DNA of 64,000 nucleotides from Lottiidibacillus patelloidae (GCF_002262935.1 NZ_NPIA01000010.1:1-64000), one strand, 5' to 3'. Shown: positions 19,157 to 31,700, counted from the first letter of the stretch. Translations and numbers: made by a program. Notes: a model not told the origin generated them from the sequence alone.

Positions 19157-19654
19157 ATGGGCGCGATCGAAACTAAACAACAAGTTGTATCAGAAATCAC
19201 AACAAAATTAAACGATAGCAAAGCGACAATCTTAGTTGATTATCGTGGACTTACAGTTGGAGAAGTTACTGAACTTCGTAAACAACTTCGTGAAGCTAAC
19301 GTAGAATTCAAAGTTTACAAAAACACTCTAGCTCGCCGTGCTACTGCAGAAGCTAACTTAACTGACTTAGATGAGTATTTAGTAGGACCTACTGCTATTG
19401 CTTTCAGCAATGATGAAGTAGTTGCTCCAGCTAAAGTGTTAAACTCATTCGCTAAAGAACATAAAGCTTTAGAAATTAAAGCTGGTGTACTTGAAGGTCG
19501 TACAGCTTCAGTTGAAGAAATTAAAGCAATCGCAGAACTTCCTTCACGCGAAGGGTTACTTTCTATGTTGCTTAGCGTATTACAAGCTCCAATGCGTAAC
19601 GTTGCATTGGCAACAAAAGCAGTTGCTGATCAAAAAGAAGAGCAAAGTGCTTAA
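19157..19654 (+). CDS. rplJ: 50S ribosomal protein L10
   Basis: L10 anchors L7/L12 dimers at the stalk base. The 165-aa protein starts [11 protein letters not shown], with [18 protein letters not shown] (about 26-43) as family signature and a C-terminal L12-binding helix. AGGAGGTG is 5 bases before the ATG at 19157; the frame is open upstream but lies in the leader terminator. It is regulated by the L10 leader. Confidence 0.97.
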   Translation: MGAIETKQQVVSEITTKLNDSKATILVDYRGLTVGEVTELRKQLREANVEFKVYKNTLARRATAEANLTDLDEYLVGPTAIAFSNDEVVAPAKVLNSFAKEHKALEIKAGVLEGRTASVEEIKAIAELPSREGLLSMLLSVLQAPMRNVALATKAVADQKEEQSA

Positions 19655-19708
19655 TTTAGCAAGTTAAAAATAAAAAAATTTTTAAAACATCCTAAGGAGG
19701 AAAATACA

Positions 19709-20068
19709 ATGACTCAAGAACAAATTTTAAATGCAATTAAAGAAATGACAGTTTTAGAATTAAACGATTTAGTAAAAGCTATCGAAGAGGAGTTCGGTGT
19801 AACTGCTGCTGCTCCTGTAGCTGTAGCTGCTGCTGGTGGCGCTGCTGCTGAAGAGAAAACTGAATTTGACGTAGTATTAGCATCTGCTGGTGGATCTAAG
19901 ATCAACGTAATCAAAGCAGTTCGCGAAATCACTGGTTTAGGTCTTAAAGACGCTAAAGCTTTAGTTGATGGTGCTCCAGCTCCAATCAAAGAAGGCGTTT
20001 CTAAAGAAGAAGCTGAAGAAATGAAAACTAAACTTGAAGATGCTGGTGCATCTGTAGAAGTTAAGTAA
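19709..20068 (+). CDS. rplL: 50S ribosomal protein L7/L12
   Basis: The stalk protein that recruits translational GTPases. The 119-aa sequence has an N-terminal dimerisation part, an Ala-rich hinge (about 33-48), and a C-terminal domain with [20 protein letters not shown] (about 70-89). AAGGAGG precedes the ATG, and a terminator follows within 20 bases, closing rplJL. Confidence 0.98.
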   Translation: MTQEQILNAIKEMTVLELNDLVKAIEEEFGVTAAAPVAVAAAGGAAAEEKTEFDVVLASAGGSKINVIKAVREITGLGLKDAKALVDGAPAPIKEGVSKEEAEEMKTKLEDAGASVEVK

Positions 20069-20085
20069 TAAATTTCATCAAAGGG

Positions 20086-20118
20086 AAGCTCGCTATTATA
20101 GCGGGCTTTTCTACTTTT
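20086..20118 (+). terminator. rplL intrinsic terminator
   Basis: AAGCTCGCTA pairs with TAGCGGGCTT (10 bp with one T-G pair) around a 3-nt loop, followed by a T-rich tract. Confidence 0.85.
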
Positions 20119-20149
20119 CTATTTTGTTTTTTGAGGAGGTAAAACATAA

Positions 20150-20752
20150 ATGAGCGATCATTATTACTCAGAAAATCCAAATATCGAAAGTGCGCCACGA
20201 ACTCATAAGGTAGAACTTAGAGGTAAGAAGTTGGTGTTTACTGCTGACGCAGGCGTTTTTTCTAAAGCTGGAATTGACTTTGGGACAAAGACACTACTTG
20301 AGCATTATGAATTACCGGAGATCTCAGGGGAAATATTGGATGTTGGTTGCGGATATGGGCCGATCGGAATAACGATAGCTAAAGAAGCGACTGATAGACA
20401 AGTTGTTTTAGTAGATGTTAATGAACGAGCAATTCACTTGGCTAAAGAAAATGCTATCAGAAACCAAGTCTCAAACGTTACTGTCCTGAAAAGTAATTTG
20501 TTAGAAAATGTACAAAACAGGCATTTTGCGAGTATACTAACAAATCCTCCAATTCGAGCAGGGAAGCAAGTTGTTCATGATTTATTTGAACAAGCTGCAG
20601 CAAAATTGTTACCGGATGGAGAATTGTGGGTAGTAATTCAAAAGAAACAAGGTGCGCCTTCAGCGATGGAAAAACTAGCTTCATTATTAAATGACGTAGA
20701 AGTCGTAGTAAAGAAAAAAGGATATTTTATAATTAGAGCAAAAAATAGTTGA
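20150..20752 (+). CDS. ybxB: Class I SAM-dependent methyltransferase, RsmC-like (YbxB)
   Basis: The 200-aa protein has a Rossmann methyltransferase core with motif I DVGCGYGPIGI (about 64-74) and the NPPIRAG motif (about 128), typical of N-methyltransferases acting on exocyclic amines. By family it is likely a 16S rRNA guanine-N2 methyltransferase, but the target is not proven. It lies between rplL and rpoB as in Bacillus. GAGGAGGT precedes the ATG. Confidence 0.88.
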   Translation: MSDHYYSENPNIESAPRTHKVELRGKKLVFTADAGVFSKAGIDFGTKTLLEHYELPEISGEILDVGCGYGPIGITIAKEATDRQVVLVDVNERAIHLAKENAIRNQVSNVTVLKSNLLENVQNRHFASILTNPPIRAGKQVVHDLFEQAAAKLLPDGELWVVIQKKQGAPSAMEKLASLLNDVEVVVKKKGYFIIRAKNS

Positions 20753-20777
20753 CGAAAGAAAAACGCTATGTTAGCAT
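20749..20777 (+). promoter_or_regulatory. Possible promoter of rpoB-rpoC
   Basis: TTGACG (20749-20754) overlaps the ybxB stop. TAGCAT (20772-20777) lies 17 bp further and has an extended TGT before it. The following 220 bases are a very AT-rich leader with other TATAAT-like hexamers (20805, 20890) that lack a -35. Confidence 0.45.
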
Positions 20778-20940
20778 TATAAAATGCCAATATATTCATT
20801 TCTGTATAATTTTATTTTCTTTGTTCATTAATGTACTTATTTTTAAAGGAAAATAAATGTTTAGAAAGAGTGTGTATTGGGAAAACTAATATAATCAAAT
20901 GTGTTTAACTAGGGTTTTTATTGTTTAAAATCCTTTTTAT

Positions 20941-20967
20941 TTTGCCTGTGCATAACACTCAGGCAAA
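20941..20967 (+). other. Hairpin in the rpoB leader
   Basis: TTTGCCTG (20941-20948) and CAGGCAAA (20960-20967) form a perfect 8-bp stem, about 30 bases before the rpoB start. No T-run follows, so it is not an obvious terminator; a role in leader folding or processing is possible. Confidence 0.5.
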
Positions 20968-20998
20968 GAAAAAACGCTGGATTTGAGGGGTGAATCAG

Positions 20999-23900
20999 TT
21001 GACAGGCCAACTAGTTCAATATGGACGCCACCGCCAACGCAGAAGTTACGCGAGAATTAGTGAGGTTCTAGAATTACCGAATCTCATTGAAATTCAAACC
21101 GCTTCCTATCAATGGTTTCTTGATGAGGGATTGCGCGAAATGTTCCAAGACATTTCCCCGATAGCTGATTTTACAGGGAATTTAGTATTGGAATTTGTTG
21201 ATTATAGTTTAAGCGAACCGAAGTATCCGGTGGATGAAGCGAAAGAAAGAGATGTTACATATTCTGCACCACTTCGTGTGAAAGTTCGTTTACTTAACAA
21301 GGAGACTGGTGAAGTAAAAGAGCAAGATGTATTTATGGGAGATTTCCCACTTATGACAGAAACGGGTACGTTTGTCATCAATGGTGCTGAGCGTGTTATT
21401 GTTTCACAGCTTGTTCGTTCACCGAGTGTCTACTACAGCAAAAAGGTAGATAAAAACGGTAAACAAGGATTTACTGCTACCGTGATTCCAAACAGAGGAG
21501 CTTGGTTGGAGTTTGAAACAGATGCCAAAGACGTTGTTTACGTTCGAATCGATCGAACTCGTAAACTTCCAGTAACTGTATTGTTACGTGCCCTTGGGTT
21601 TGGCTCTGATCAAGAAATCATCGATTTGCTTGGTGAAAACCATTACTTGAAGAACACGCTAGAAAAAGACAATACCGAGGGTACAGACAAAGCGTTAATT
21701 GAAATTTATGAGCGCTTACGCCCTGGTGAACCGCCAACAGTAGATAATGCGAAAAGTCTTTTAGATTCTCGCTTCTTTGACCCTAAGCGCTATGATTTAG
21801 CGAGTGTAGGGCGTTATAAAATCAATAAAAAGCTTCACATTAAAAATCGTCTTTTCAATCAAAGATTAGCTGAAACGTTAGTTGATCCTGAAACAGGTGA
21901 AATTATTGCTGAAGAAGGAACGCTTTTAGATCGTCGTGAACTTGATCGTATCTTACCTTTCTTAGAGAAGAATGTAGGGTATACGACAGTTACGCCTACT
22001 GGTGGAGTAGTGGAAGATCAAGATGTTGACCTTCAAGCAATTAATATTTATGCTGCTACGAATCAAGACGGTGAAGAAAAACAAGTTACGAAAGTAATTA
22101 GTAATGCAAACATTGAACATAACGTGAAAAACATTACACCTGCAGATATTATTTCTTCAATAAGTTATTTCTTTAACTTATTACATGGTGTAGGAGATAC
22201 GGATGATATTGATCACTTAGGTAATAGACGTCTACGTTCTGTAGGGGAACTTTTACAAAATCAATTCAGAATCGGTTTATCTCGTATGGAACGTGTTGTT
22301 CGTGAAAGAATGTCAATTCAAGATACGAATGCAATTACGCCACAAGGGTTAATTAATATCCGACCGGTCATTGCTTCAATTAAAGAGTTCTTCGGAAGCT
22401 CGCAATTATCTCAATTCATGGACCAAACAAACCCGTTAGCTGAATTGACACATAAGCGTCGTCTATCAGCATTAGGGCCTGGTGGTTTAACGCGTGAACG
22501 TGCAGGGTTTGAAGTGCGTGACGTACATTACTCTCACTATGGACGTATGTGTCCGATTGAAACGCCGGAAGGTCCGAATATTGGGTTAATTAACTCATTA
22601 TCAAGTTTTGCTAAAGTTAATAAGTATGGCTTTATCGAAACACCTTACCGTCGAGTAGATCCTGAAACTGGGAAAGTTACTTCACAAATGGATTACTTAA
22701 CTGCAGATGAAGAGGACAACTATGTTGTTGCTCAAGCAAATGCGAAACTTGCAGAAGATGGTTCATTTATTGAAGAAAACGTTATTTCTCGTTTCCGTGG
22801 TGAAACAACGCCGTTTAGTCGTGAACGTGTAGATTACATGGATGTATCGCCAAAACAGGTAGTTTCTGCTGCGACAGCTTGTATTCCTTTCTTAGAGAAT
22901 GATGACTCTAACCGAGCTCTAATGGGAGCGAACATGCAACGTCAAGCAGTTCCTTTAATGCAACCGGAAGCGCCGATTGTAGGAACAGGAATGGAGTATG
23001 TATCTGGGAAAGACTCAGGTGCTGCTGTTATTTGTAAGCATGACGGAATTGTAGAATTTTCTTCTGCTAGAGAAATTCGCGTTCGTAGAATAGAAGTTGT
23101 AGATGGAAAAGAAGTAGAAGGTAATCTTGATAAATATAAACTATTGAAATTTAAACGCTCTAACCAAGGGACATGCTACAACCAACGTCCGATTGTTGCC
23201 AAAGGAAATCGCGTTACAAAAGGTGAAATCTTAGCAGATGGTCCTTCGATGGAAAAAGGTGAACTTGGTTTAGGACGTAACGTTCTAGTAGGATTTATGA
23301 CTTGGGAAGGTTATAACTACGAGGATGCAGTAATTATGAGTGAGCGTCTTGTAAAAGACGATGTCTATACATCCATTCATATTGAAGAATATGAATCTGA
23401 AGCTCGTGATACGAAACTCGGACCTGAAGAGATTACTCGTGACATCCCTAACGTAGGTGAGGATGCACTTCGTAATTTAGATTCACGTGGAATTATCCGT
23501 ATTGGTGCTGAAGTACAAGATGGAGATTTATTAGTAGGTAAAGTTACTCCAAAAGGGGTTACAGAACTTACAGCTGAAGAACGTTTATTACATGCGATCT
23601 TTGGTGAGAAAGCTCGTGAAGTACGTGATACATCATTACGTGTGCCTCACGGTGGTGGAGGAATTATCCTTGATGTTAAAGTCTTCAACCGTGAAGATGG
23701 CGACGAATTACCACCAGGTGTTAACCAACTTGTCCGCGTTTATATCGTTCAGAAACGTAAGATTTCTGAAGGGGATAAAATGGCTGGACGTCACGGTAAC
23801 AAAGGTGTAATTTCAAAAATTCTTCCTGAAGAAGACATGCCGTTCTTAGCAGACGGTACACCAATTGATATCATGTTAAATCCATTAGGTGTTCCTTCAC

Positions 23901-24535
23901 GTATGAATATCGGTCAGGTGTTAGAACTTCACTTAGGAATGGCAGCAAGAACACTTGGCATTCACGTTGCATCTCCAGTATTCGATGGAGCTCGTGAAGA
24001 AGATGTATGGGAAACGCTTGATGAAGCAGGTATGGCACGTGACGGAAAAACAGTATTATACGATGGTCGCACTGGTGAACCATTCGATAACCGTGTATCT
24101 GTTGGTGTTATGTATATGATTAAACTTGCTCACATGGTTGACGATAAACTTCATGCTCGTTCAACTGGACCATACTCATTAGTTACGCAACAACCGCTTG
24201 GTGGTAAGGCACAATTCGGTGGTCAACGTTTCGGTGAGATGGAAGTTTGGGCTTTAGAAGCATACGGAGCTGCTTATACACTTCAAGAAATACTTACAGT
24301 GAAGTCCGACGATGTAGTCGGCCGTGTGAAAACATATGAAGCTATCGTAAAAGGTGAAAACGTTCCTGAACCAGGAGTTCCTGAATCGTTTAAAGTATTA
24401 ATTAAGGAATTACAAAGTCTTGGTATGGATGTGAAGATGCTATCTATTGATGAAGAGGAAATTGAACTTCGTGATTTAGATGAAGAGGATTCACAATCAG
24501 CGGATAATTTAAACCTAAATATTGAAACGAAATAG
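20999..24535 (+). CDS. rpoB: DNA-directed RNA polymerase subunit beta
   Basis: The catalytic beta subunit of RNA polymerase, 1178 aa. The start is TTG at 20999 after TTTGAGGGGTG, giving [20 protein letters not shown] as in Bacillus. A GTG nine bases earlier overlaps that site. The rifampicin region ([20 protein letters not shown], about 465-485) has the wild-type residues at the usual resistance positions. The active-site regions [10 protein letters not shown] and [16 protein letters not shown] are intact. The C-terminal acidic tail is shorter than in B. subtilis. Confidence 0.98.
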   Translation: MTGQLVQYGRHRQRRSYARISEVLELPNLIEIQTASYQWFLDEGLREMFQDISPIADFTGNLVLEFVDYSLSEPKYPVDEAKERDVTYSAPLRVKVRLLNKETGEVKEQDVFMGDFPLMTETGTFVINGAERVIVSQLVRSPSVYYSKKVDKNGKQGFTATVIPNRGAWLEFETDAKDVVYVRIDRTRKLPVTVLLRALGFGSDQEIIDLLGENHYLKNTLEKDNTEGTDKALIEIYERLRPGEPPTVDNAKSLLDSRFFDPKRYDLASVGRYKINKKLHIKNRLFNQRLAETLVDPETGEIIAEEGTLLDRRELDRILPFLEKNVGYTTVTPTGGVVEDQDVDLQAINIYAATNQDGEEKQVTKVISNANIEHNVKNITPADIISSISYFFNLLHGVGDTDDIDHLGNRRLRSVGELLQNQFRIGLSRMERVVRERMSIQDTNAITPQGLINIRPVIASIKEFFGSSQLSQFMDQTNPLAELTHKRRLSALGPGGLTRERAGFEVRDVHYSHYGRMCPIETPEGPNIGLINSLSSFAKVNKYGFIETPYRRVDPETGKVTSQMDYLTADEEDNYVVAQANAKLAEDGSFIEENVISRFRGETTPFSRERVDYMDVSPKQVVSAATACIPFLENDDSNRALMGANMQRQAVPLMQPEAPIVGTGMEYVSGKDSGAAVICKHDGIVEFSSAREIRVRRIEVVDGKEVEGNLDKYKLLKFKRSNQGTCYNQRPIVAKGNRVTKGEILADGPSMEKGELGLGRNVLVGFMTWEGYNYEDAVIMSERLVKDDVYTSIHIEEYESEARDTKLGPEEITRDIPNVGEDALRNLDSRGIIRIGAEVQDGDLLVGKVTPKGVTELTAEERLLHAIFGEKAREVRDTSLRVPHGGGGIILDVKVFNREDGDELPPGVNQLVRVYIVQKRKISEGDKMAGRHGNKGVISKILPEEDMPFLADGTPIDIMLNPLGVPSRMNIGQVLELHLGMAARTLGIHVASPVFDGAREEDVWETLDEAGMARDGKTVLYDGRTGEPFDNRVSVGVMYMIKLAHMVDDKLHARSTGPYSLVTQQPLGGKAQFGGQRFGEMEVWALEAYGAAYTLQEILTVKSDDVVGRVKTYEAIVKGENVPEPGVPESFKVLIKELQSLGMDVKMLSIDEEEIELRDLDEEDSQSADNLNLNIETK

Positions 24536-24572
24536 GGTATAAACACCTGTAAATAAAAGGGAGGTCGGCCCC

Positions 24573-27500
24573 TTGCTGGACGTGAACAACTTTGAATATA
24601 TGAAAATAGGGCTTGCTTCACCGGATAAGATCAGATCATGGTCTTACGGTGAAGTTAAGAAACCGGAAACGATAAACTATCGTACGTTAAAACCAGAAAA
24701 AGACGGTCTTTTCTGTGAACGAATATTTGGACCGACAAAAGATTGGGAATGTCATTGCGGAAAGTATAAGAGAGTTCGTTATAAAGGCGTTGTCTGTGAT
24801 CGTTGTGGCGTTGAAGTAACGAGATCAAAAGTACGTCGTGACAGAATGGGGCACATTGAACTTGCTGCCCCTGTTTCTCATATTTGGTATTTCAAAGGAA
24901 TTCCAAGTAGAATGGGTCTTGTTTTAGATATGTCTCCACGTTCACTGGAAGAAGTTATTTACTTTGCTTCATATGTAGTAACTGATCCAGGGGAGACTCC
25001 TCTTGAGAGAAAGCAACTTTTAACAGAGAAAGAGTACCGTTCATACCGTGAAAAGTATGGCAACACTTTCTCAGCTGGAATGGGCGCTGAGTCGATTAGA
25101 AAGCTATTAAAAGATATTGCTTTGGAAAAAGAGGTTGATGAATTAAGGGAAGAATTAAAAACGGCACAAGGGCAAAGAAGAACGCGTGCTATTAAGCGTT
25201 TAGAAGTGCTAGAGTCGTTCCGTAACTCTGAAAACAATCCGTCATGGATGATTTTAGATGTACTTCCTGTTATTCCACCAGAGCTTCGCCCAATGGTACA
25301 GCTTGACGGTGGCCGTTTTGCGACATCTGATTTAAATGATCTATACCGACGAGTAATTAACCGTAATAACCGTCTAAAAAGATTGTTAGATTTAGGTGCG
25401 CCGAACATAATCGTTCAAAATGAAAAGCGTATGCTTCAAGAAGCAGTTGATGCGCTTATCGATAACGGTAGAAGAGGACGTCCTGTAACTGGACCTGGTA
25501 ATCGACCACTAAAGTCACTTTCACATATGTTGAAAGGAAAGCAAGGTCGTTTCCGTCAAAACCTTCTAGGGAAGCGTGTTGACTATTCAGGCCGTTCAGT
25601 AATCGTAGTAGGACCACACTTACAAATGTATCAGTGTGGATTACCGAAAGAGATGGCGTTAGAACTATTTAAACCATTCGTAATGAAGGAGCTTGTTGAA
25701 AAAGGACTTGCTCACAACATTAAGAGTGCAAAACGTAAAATTGAGCGTGTGCAACCGGAAGTATGGGATGTACTTGAAGAAGTTATTAAAGAACACCCTG
25801 TATTACTAAACCGAGCACCTACGCTTCATAGATTAGGTATCCAAGCATTTGAACCTACACTTGTTGAAGGCCGTGCGATCCGTTTACACCCATTAGTATG
25901 TACAGCATATAACGCTGACTTTGATGGTGACCAAATGGCAGTTCACGTTCCTTTATCATCTGAGGCTCAAGCAGAAGCTCGCCTTCTAATGCTTGCGGCA
26001 CAAAACATCTTAAATCCTAAAGATGGTAAGCCGGTAGTAACACCTTCACAAGATATGGTATTAGGAAACTATTACTTAACACTTGAAAGAGAAGGCGCTA
26101 TTGGTGAAGGATTTACATTTAAAGATACTTCTGAAGCGTTAATTGCATATCAAAATGGATATGTTCATTTACACTCACGAGTTGCAATACCAGCGAGAGC
26201 TACAGGTAACGCAACTTTCACAGAAGAAGAAAATAGCAAGTTACTTGTTACAACAGTTGGTAAACTAATCTTTAATGAAATCTTACCAAACACGTTCCCT
26301 TATATTAATGAACCTACGGAAAGTAACCTACAGGTGAAAACTCCAGATAAATACTTCATTGAAAAAGGAACGAATGTTAAAGAATTTATTAAGTCAAAAG
26401 AATTAGTATTACCATTTAAGAAAGGCTTCCTAGGAAAAGTCATTGCTGAAGTATTCAAGCAATATCAAATTACGGAAACTTCAAAAATGCTTGACCGTAT
26501 GAAAGGCTTAGGATTTAAGTATTCGACGAAAGCAGGTATCACAATCGGTATCTCTGACATCGTGGTACTTCCTGAGAAACAGGAAATCATTTCTAGAGCT
26601 GATGAAAAAGTAAACCATGTTGCTAAGCAATTCCGTCGTGGTTTAATTACAGACGAAGAAAAGTATGATCGAGTAATTGCAATCTGGACTGCAGCTAAAG
26701 ATGAGATTCAAGAGAAGCTTATGAGAACACTTGATAAAACGAACCCAATCTTTATGATGAGTGACTCAGGTGCCCGTGGTAACGCATCTAACTTTACACA
26801 GTTAGCTGGTATGCGTGGACTAATGGCTAACCCGTCTGGTCGTATTATCGAATTACCGATTAAGTCAAGTTTCCGTGAAGGATTAACGGTAACGGAATAC
26901 TTCATCTCTACTCATGGTGCGCGTAAAGGTCTAGCCGATACAGCACTAAAAACTGCCGATTCAGGTTACTTAACTCGTCGTCTAGTAGACGTAGCCCAAG
27001 ATGTTATTGTTCGTGAGCATGATTGTGGAACGGATAGAGGATTACTCGCTAGCCCACTGAAAAACGGTAATGAAGTTATTGAAAACTTATATGACCGAAT
27101 TTTAGGTCGTGTATCGTTCAGAACAGTGAAACATCCAGAAACTAAAGAAGTTCTTGTTAAAAAGAATGACTTAATCACTGAAGATATCGCTCGTGAAATC
27201 ATTGAAGCTGGTCACGAAGAAATCATGATCCGTTCAGCGTTCACGTGTGATACAAGACACGGTGTGTGTAAACAGTGTTATGGTCGTAACTTAGCGACAG
27301 GTTCTGATGTTGAAGTTGGAGAAGCTGTTGGAATTATTGCTGCACAATCAATCGGGGAACCTGGTACTCAGTTAACGATGCGTACGTTCCATACCGGTGG
27401 TGTAGCAGGAGATGATATTACACAAGGTCTTCCACGTATCCAAGAAATCTTTGAGGCTCGTCACCCGAAAGGTCAAGCTGTTATCACTGAAATCCGAGGT

Positions 27501-28190
27501 AAAGTTACTGAGGTTCAAGAAGTGAAGGATAAACAAGAAATTGTTGTCCAAGGTGAAGTGGAAACGAAAAATTATCCAGTCCCTTATGGCGCTAGACTTA
27601 AAGTTCAAATTGGCCAAGATGTATATCCTGGTGAAGAACTTACTGAAGGTTCAATTGATCCAAAAGAATTATTAAAGGTAAGTGGAATTAATAGCGTGCA
27701 AGAATACTTGCTTCGCGAAGTACAAAAAGTATATCGCATGCAAGGGGTAGAAATTGGTGATAAACACGTTGAAGTGATGGTTCGCCAAATGTTAAGAAAA
27801 GTTCGTGTAGTAGATTCAGGGGATACGGAAGTATTACCAGGCTCATTAATTGATATCCATCAGTTTAAAGATGCAAACAAAAAAGTACTTATTGAAGGCG
27901 GTCAACCAGCAGTGGCAAGACCGGTATTACTAGGTATTACAAAAGCGTCACTTGAGACAGACTCATTCTTATCTGCAGCTTCATTCCAAGAAACGACTCG
28001 AGTTCTTACAGACGCAGCAATTAAAGGTAAACGTGATGAATTACTAGGATTAAAAGAAAACGTAATTATTGGTAAGCTTGTTCCAGCTGGTACTGGAATG
28101 ACAAAATATCGCAACCTTGCTGTTGAAAAAGAAGTAGAAGAAGATTTTGATGAAGAAGTAGAAGAAGTAGTTGCTCAAAAATCGAATTGA
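24573..28190 (+). CDS. rpoC: DNA-directed RNA polymerase subunit beta'
   Basis: The 1205-aa beta' subunit. It has an N-terminal zinc-binding domain (Cys in CHCGKYKR and CDRCGVEV, about 60-80), the catalytic NADFDGDQM (about 447-455), the bridge/trigger region ([19 protein letters not shown]), and a second zinc site ([13 protein letters not shown]). The start is TTG after GGGAGGTC, giving [10 protein letters not shown] as in Bacillus. It is transcribed with rpoB; no terminator follows and the next promoter begins 5 bases after the stop. Confidence 0.98.
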   Translation: MLDVNNFEYMKIGLASPDKIRSWSYGEVKKPETINYRTLKPEKDGLFCERIFGPTKDWECHCGKYKRVRYKGVVCDRCGVEVTRSKVRRDRMGHIELAAPVSHIWYFKGIPSRMGLVLDMSPRSLEEVIYFASYVVTDPGETPLERKQLLTEKEYRSYREKYGNTFSAGMGAESIRKLLKDIALEKEVDELREELKTAQGQRRTRAIKRLEVLESFRNSENNPSWMILDVLPVIPPELRPMVQLDGGRFATSDLNDLYRRVINRNNRLKRLLDLGAPNIIVQNEKRMLQEAVDALIDNGRRGRPVTGPGNRPLKSLSHMLKGKQGRFRQNLLGKRVDYSGRSVIVVGPHLQMYQCGLPKEMALELFKPFVMKELVEKGLAHNIKSAKRKIERVQPEVWDVLEEVIKEHPVLLNRAPTLHRLGIQAFEPTLVEGRAIRLHPLVCTAYNADFDGDQMAVHVPLSSEAQAEARLLMLAAQNILNPKDGKPVVTPSQDMVLGNYYLTLEREGAIGEGFTFKDTSEALIAYQNGYVHLHSRVAIPARATGNATFTEEENSKLLVTTVGKLIFNEILPNTFPYINEPTESNLQVKTPDKYFIEKGTNVKEFIKSKELVLPFKKGFLGKVIAEVFKQYQITETSKMLDRMKGLGFKYSTKAGITIGISDIVVLPEKQEIISRADEKVNHVAKQFRRGLITDEEKYDRVIAIWTAAKDEIQEKLMRTLDKTNPIFMMSDSGARGNASNFTQLAGMRGLMANPSGRIIELPIKSSFREGLTVTEYFISTHGARKGLADTALKTADSGYLTRRLVDVAQDVIVREHDCGTDRGLLASPLKNGNEVIENLYDRILGRVSFRTVKHPETKEVLVKKNDLITEDIAREIIEAGHEEIMIRSAFTCDTRHGVCKQCYGRNLATGSDVEVGEAVGIIAAQSIGEPGTQLTMRTFHTGGVAGDDITQGLPRIQEIFEARHPKGQAVITEIRGKVTEVQEVKDKQEIVVQGEVETKNYPVPYGARLKVQIGQDVYPGEELTEGSIDPKELLKVSGINSVQEYLLREVQKVYRMQGVEIGDKHVEVMVRQMLRKVRVVDSGDTEVLPGSLIDIHQFKDANKKVLIEGGQPAVARPVLLGITKASLETDSFLSAASFQETTRVLTDAAIKGKRDELLGLKENVIIGKLVPAGTGMTKYRNLAVEKEVEEDFDEEVEEVVAQKSN

Positions 28191-28194
28191 ACTG

Positions 28195-28224
28195 TTGACA
28201 TTAGATGATGAGAAATGATATTAT
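28195..28224 (+). promoter_or_regulatory. Sigma-A promoter of the rplGB-str operon
   Basis: TTGACA (28195-28200) and TATTAT (28219-28224) are separated by 18 bp, with an extended -10 TGA directly before the hexamer. Confidence 0.8.
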
Positions 28225-28271
28225 TACGAAGTGCTTAAAAACCCCTGCTACTTTGGAGGATACGAAAACAT

Positions 28272-28520
28272 ATGTCTAATGATAAAGTACCGCAGGCTTC
28301 TAATGTTATTGTTGGAACAAAACAAACATTAAAAGCATTGAAAAATGGGTTAGTCAAAGAAGTATTGATCGCAGAAGATGCTGATCATAAATTGACCACA
28401 AAGGTGCTTTCACTAGCACAAGAGAAAAACGTTCCGATTAAAAAAATCGAAACGATGAAAAAGTTAGGGAAGCATTGTGGGATCGAAGTTGGTGCAGCTA
28501 CAGCTGCAATAGTAAGATAA
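28272..28520 (+). CDS. rplGB: L7Ae-family kink-turn RNA-binding protein (YbxF)
   Basis: The 82-aa protein belongs to the L7Ae/L30e fold: [24 protein letters not shown] and the later [11 protein letters not shown] segment are typical (written as separate parts). In Bacillus the homologue binds kink-turn RNAs and associates with ribosomes. It lies directly upstream of rpsL as in B. subtilis. TTTGGAGGA precedes the ATG. Confidence 0.92.
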   Translation: MSNDKVPQASNVIVGTKQTLKALKNGLVKEVLIAEDADHKLTTKVLSLAQEKNVPIKKIETMKKLGKHCGIEVGAATAAIVR

Positions 28521-28524
28521 TAAC

Positions 28525-28602
28525 GTTTTTGCGAGGTGGTTTTACCGCCACCTCAGCAAAAACTTTGTTTTTGCCCACAAATGAACCACCTGGCTCAGTG
28601 GT
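28525..28602 (+). promoter_or_regulatory. Switch-like leader/attenuator between rplGB and rpsL
   Basis: GTTTTTGC-GAGGTGG (28525-28539) pairs with CCACCTC and GCAAAAAC (28548-28563) in a 15-bp hairpin followed by TTTGTTTTT, an intrinsic-terminator form. GCAAAAAC can instead pair with GTTTTTGC at 28567-28574, and AGGTGGTT (28534-28541) with AACCACCT (28584-28591). ACCAC (28585-28589) can also pair with GTGGT (28598-28602). These pairings exclude each other, as in an attenuator. The ligand is unknown. Confidence 0.55.
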
Positions 28603-28637
28603 CTTATAACTTTAAAAAAAAGAGAGGAGGAAAATAG

Positions 28638-29057
28638 ATGCCTACTATTAATCAGTTAGTCCGTGCTGGACGTAAAACGAAAGTGAAGAAGTCTGACTCA
28701 CCTGCTTTAAATAAAGGGTACAACAGCTTTATTAAAGCTCAAACAAATCAATCTTCTCCACAAAAGCGTGGTGTATGTACGCGTGTTGCAACAATGACAC
28801 CTAAAAAGCCTAACTCGGCTTTACGTAAATACGCTCGTGTACGTTTAACTAATGGTATCGAGGTTAATGCTTACATTCCTGGAGTTGGACACAATCTTCA
28901 AGAGCACAGTGTAGTATTAATCCGTGGTGGTCGTGTAAAAGACTTACCAGGGGTACGTTACAAAATCGTACGTGGTGCTTTAGATACTGCTGGTGTTGAA
29001 GGACGTATGCAAGGACGTTCTAAATACGGTATGAAGAGACCAAAAGTTAAAAAATAA
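28638..29057 (+). CDS. rpsL: 30S ribosomal protein S12
   Basis: S12 sits at the decoding centre. The 139-aa protein has [11 protein letters not shown] and [14 protein letters not shown] intact; the lysines whose change gives streptomycin resistance are wild type. GAGAGGAGG precedes the ATG. First gene of the rpsL-rpsG-fusA group. Confidence 0.98.
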   Translation: MPTINQLVRAGRKTKVKKSDSPALNKGYNSFIKAQTNQSSPQKRGVCTRVATMTPKKPNSALRKYARVRLTNGIEVNAYIPGVGHNLQEHSVVLIRGGRVKDLPGVRYKIVRGALDTAGVEGRMQGRSKYGMKRPKVKK

Positions 29058-29098
29058 TTGAAACATAACTTATAAAACATCTGGAAGGAGGGAATGTT

Positions 29099-29569
29099 AT
29101 GCCACGTAAAGGTCCTGTAACTCGTCGTGAAGTTATGCCAGATCCTGTTTTCAATTCTAAAATTGTAAACCGCTTAATCAACCAAATCATGGTTGATGGT
29201 AAGAAAGGTAAGGCTCAAACAATTCTTTATGGAGCGTTCAACTTAGTACAAGAACGTTCTGGTAAGGATGCAATGGAAGTTTTCGAACAAGCTCTTAAGA
29301 ACATTATGCCAGTACTTGAGGTTAAAGCTCGCCGTGTTGGTGGTGCAAACTACCAAGTACCTGTAGAAGTTCGTCCTGAGCGTCGTCAAACTTTAGGTCT
29401 TCGTTGGTTAGTAAACTACTCACGCTTACGCGGAGAGAAGACTATGGAAGAAAGACTTGCTAATGAAATCTTAGATGCAGCTAACAATGCTGGTGCATCA
29501 GTTAAGAAACGTGAAGATACTCACAAAATGGCAGAAGCGAACAAAGCGTTTGCTCACTACCGTTGGTAA
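29099..29569 (+). CDS. rpsG: 30S ribosomal protein S7
   Basis: A primary 16S-binding protein that nucleates the 30S head. The 156-aa protein is normal, with the N-terminal [12 protein letters not shown] and the basic [14 protein letters not shown] segment (about 78-91). A strong AAGGAGG lies before the ATG; 42 bases separate it from rpsL. Confidence 0.98.
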   Translation: MPRKGPVTRREVMPDPVFNSKIVNRLINQIMVDGKKGKAQTILYGAFNLVQERSGKDAMEVFEQALKNIMPVLEVKARRVGGANYQVPVEVRPERRQTLGLRWLVNYSRLRGEKTMEERLANEILDAANNAGASVKKREDTHKMAEANKAFAHYRW

Positions 29570-29621
29570 GATAGCTTCATAAAATAAAAAAGAATATTTC
29601 ATAATGGAAGGAGAAATACCC

Positions 29622-31700
29622 ATGTCAAGAGAGTTCTCCTTAAAGAATACGCGTAATATCGGTATCATGGCTCACATCGATGCTGGTAAAACAACTGCTA
29701 CAGAGCGTGTATTATACTATACGGGACGTATTCATAAGATCGGTGAAACTCATGAAGGTGCATCACAAATGGACTGGATGGAGCAAGAGCAAGAGCGTGG
29801 TATTACAATCACATCTGCTGCAACAACTGCTCAATGGAAAGGTCACCGTATCAACATCATTGATACTCCTGGACACGTAGACTTCACTGTTGAAGTTGAA
29901 CGTTCATTACGTGTATTAGACGGAGCGGTTGCAGTACTTGATGCACAATCAGGTGTTGAACCTCAAACAGAAACAGTATGGCGTCAAGCAACAACTTATG
30001 GCGTACCACGTGTTGTATTCGTAAACAAAATGGATAAAATTGGAGCAGATTTCCTATACTCTGTAGGAACGCTTCATGACCGTTTAGATGCAAATGCACA
30101 TGCAATTCAATTACCTATCGGTGCTGAAGATCAGTTCGAAGGTATCATTGACTTAGTAGAAATGGTTGCTTACTACTACTTAGATGATTTAGGAACTCGT
30201 GCTGAGCCACGTGAAATTCCTGAAGATATGAAAGAGCTTGCTCAAGAATATCGCGATAAGTTAGTAGAAGCAGTTTCAGAACTAGATGAAGATTTAATGA
30301 TGAAATACCTTGAAGGTGAAGAGCTTACGAATGAAGAAATTAAAGCTGCGATCCGTAAAGGGACAATCAACGTTGAATTTTATCCTGTAATCTGTGGATC
30401 AGCATTCAAAAACAAAGGTGTACAACTAATGATCGATTCAGTAATCGATTACTTACCGTCACCAGTTGATGTTGCTGCAATCAAAGGAATCGTACCTGAC
30501 ACAGATGAAGAAGTTGTACGTGAATCAAGTGACGAGGCTCCGTTCTCAGCACTTGCATTTAAAGTTATGACTGACCCATTCGTAGGTAAGTTAACTTTCT
30601 TCCGTGTTTATTCTGGTATTGCTACAGCTGGTTCTTATGTAATGAACTCTACGAAAGGTAAGCGTGAGCGTTTAGGACGTATCCTACAAATGCACGCTAA
30701 CTCTCGTGAAGAAATTGCACAAGTATACGCTGGGGACATCGCTGCTGCAGTAGGATTGAAAGATACTACTACAGGTGATACACTATGTGACGAAAAGAAC
30801 TTAGTTATCTTAGAGTCTATGGAATTCCCAGAGCCAGTTATCTCATTATCTGTTGAGCCTAAATCAAAAGCGGACCAAGATAAAATGGGTACTGCTCTTG
30901 CTAAGCTTGCAGAGGAAGATCCAACATTCCGCACAAAAACTGATGAAGAAACGGGCGAAACAATCATCTCTGGTATGGGTGAACTTCACTTAGATATCAT
31001 TGTTGATCGTATGAAACGTGAATTCAAAGTTGAAGCTAACGTTGGTGCTCCACAAGTTGCTTACAGAGAAACTATCCGTAAAGCAGCTAAAGTTGAAGGT
31101 AAATTCGTACGTCAATCAGGTGGTCGTGGTCAGTACGGACACGTATGGATCGAATTCGAACCAGCTGAAGAGGGTGCAGGATTTACATTCGAAAATAAAA
31201 TTGTTGGTGGATCTGTTCCTCGTGAATACATCCCTGCAGTTCAAAATGGTATTGAAGAATCTATGCAAAACGGTATGTTAGCTGGATTCCCATTACTAGA
31301 CATGAAAGCAACTATCTTTGATGGTTCTTACCATGATGTTGACTCGAACGAAATGGCGTTTAAAATCGCAGGTTCAATGGCTCTTAAGAATGCTAAGAAA
31401 TATTGTGACCCTGCAATTCTTGAACCAATCATGAAGGTTGAAGTTGTAATCCCAGAAGAAAACATGGGAGACATTATGGGTGACGTAACTTCTCGTCGCG
31501 GACGCGTTGAAGGTATGGAAGCTCGCGGTAACGCACAAGTTGTTAAAGCGATGGTTCCACTTTCTGAAATGTTCGGATATGCGACTTCACTACGTTCACG
31601 TACACAAGGTCGCGGTACATTCACAATGCATTTCGATCATTATGAAGAAGTACCTAAGAGCATCTCTGAAGAAATTATTAAAAAATCAGCAGGTCAATAA
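29622..31700 (+). CDS. fusA: Elongation factor G
   Basis: A GTPase that drives translocation. The 692-aa protein has the P-loop AHIDAGKTT, the switch [10 protein letters not shown], the NKMDK motif, and domains II-V. The ATG at 29622 follows GGAAGGAG by 8 bases; an in-frame ATG at 29604 sits just before that site and is rejected. Separated from tuf by 114 bases that contain a long hairpin. Confidence 0.98.
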   Translation: MSREFSLKNTRNIGIMAHIDAGKTTATERVLYYTGRIHKIGETHEGASQMDWMEQEQERGITITSAATTAQWKGHRINIIDTPGHVDFTVEVERSLRVLDGAVAVLDAQSGVEPQTETVWRQATTYGVPRVVFVNKMDKIGADFLYSVGTLHDRLDANAHAIQLPIGAEDQFEGIIDLVEMVAYYYLDDLGTRAEPREIPEDMKELAQEYRDKLVEAVSELDEDLMMKYLEGEELTNEEIKAAIRKGTINVEFYPVICGSAFKNKGVQLMIDSVIDYLPSPVDVAAIKGIVPDTDEEVVRESSDEAPFSALAFKVMTDPFVGKLTFFRVYSGIATAGSYVMNSTKGKRERLGRILQMHANSREEIAQVYAGDIAAAVGLKDTTTGDTLCDEKNLVILESMEFPEPVISLSVEPKSKADQDKMGTALAKLAEEDPTFRTKTDEETGETIISGMGELHLDIIVDRMKREFKVEANVGAPQVAYRETIRKAAKVEGKFVRQSGGRGQYGHVWIEFEPAEEGAGFTFENKIVGGSVPREYIPAVQNGIEESMQNGMLAGFPLLDMKATIFDGSYHDVDSNEMAFKIAGSMALKNAKKYCDPAILEPIMKVEVVIPEENMGDIMGDVTSRRGRVEGMEARGNAQVVKAMVPLSEMFGYATSLRSRTQGRGTFTMHFDHYEEVPKSISEEIIKKSAGQ

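Noticed and set aside
24959-25408. Minus-strand open frame of 149 codons inside rpoC, and similar ones over clpC, rplV, rpsC, rplA and fusA
   Set aside because: They are antisense to highly conserved genes, arise from codon bias of the true frame, and have no ribosome-binding sites or recognisable domains.
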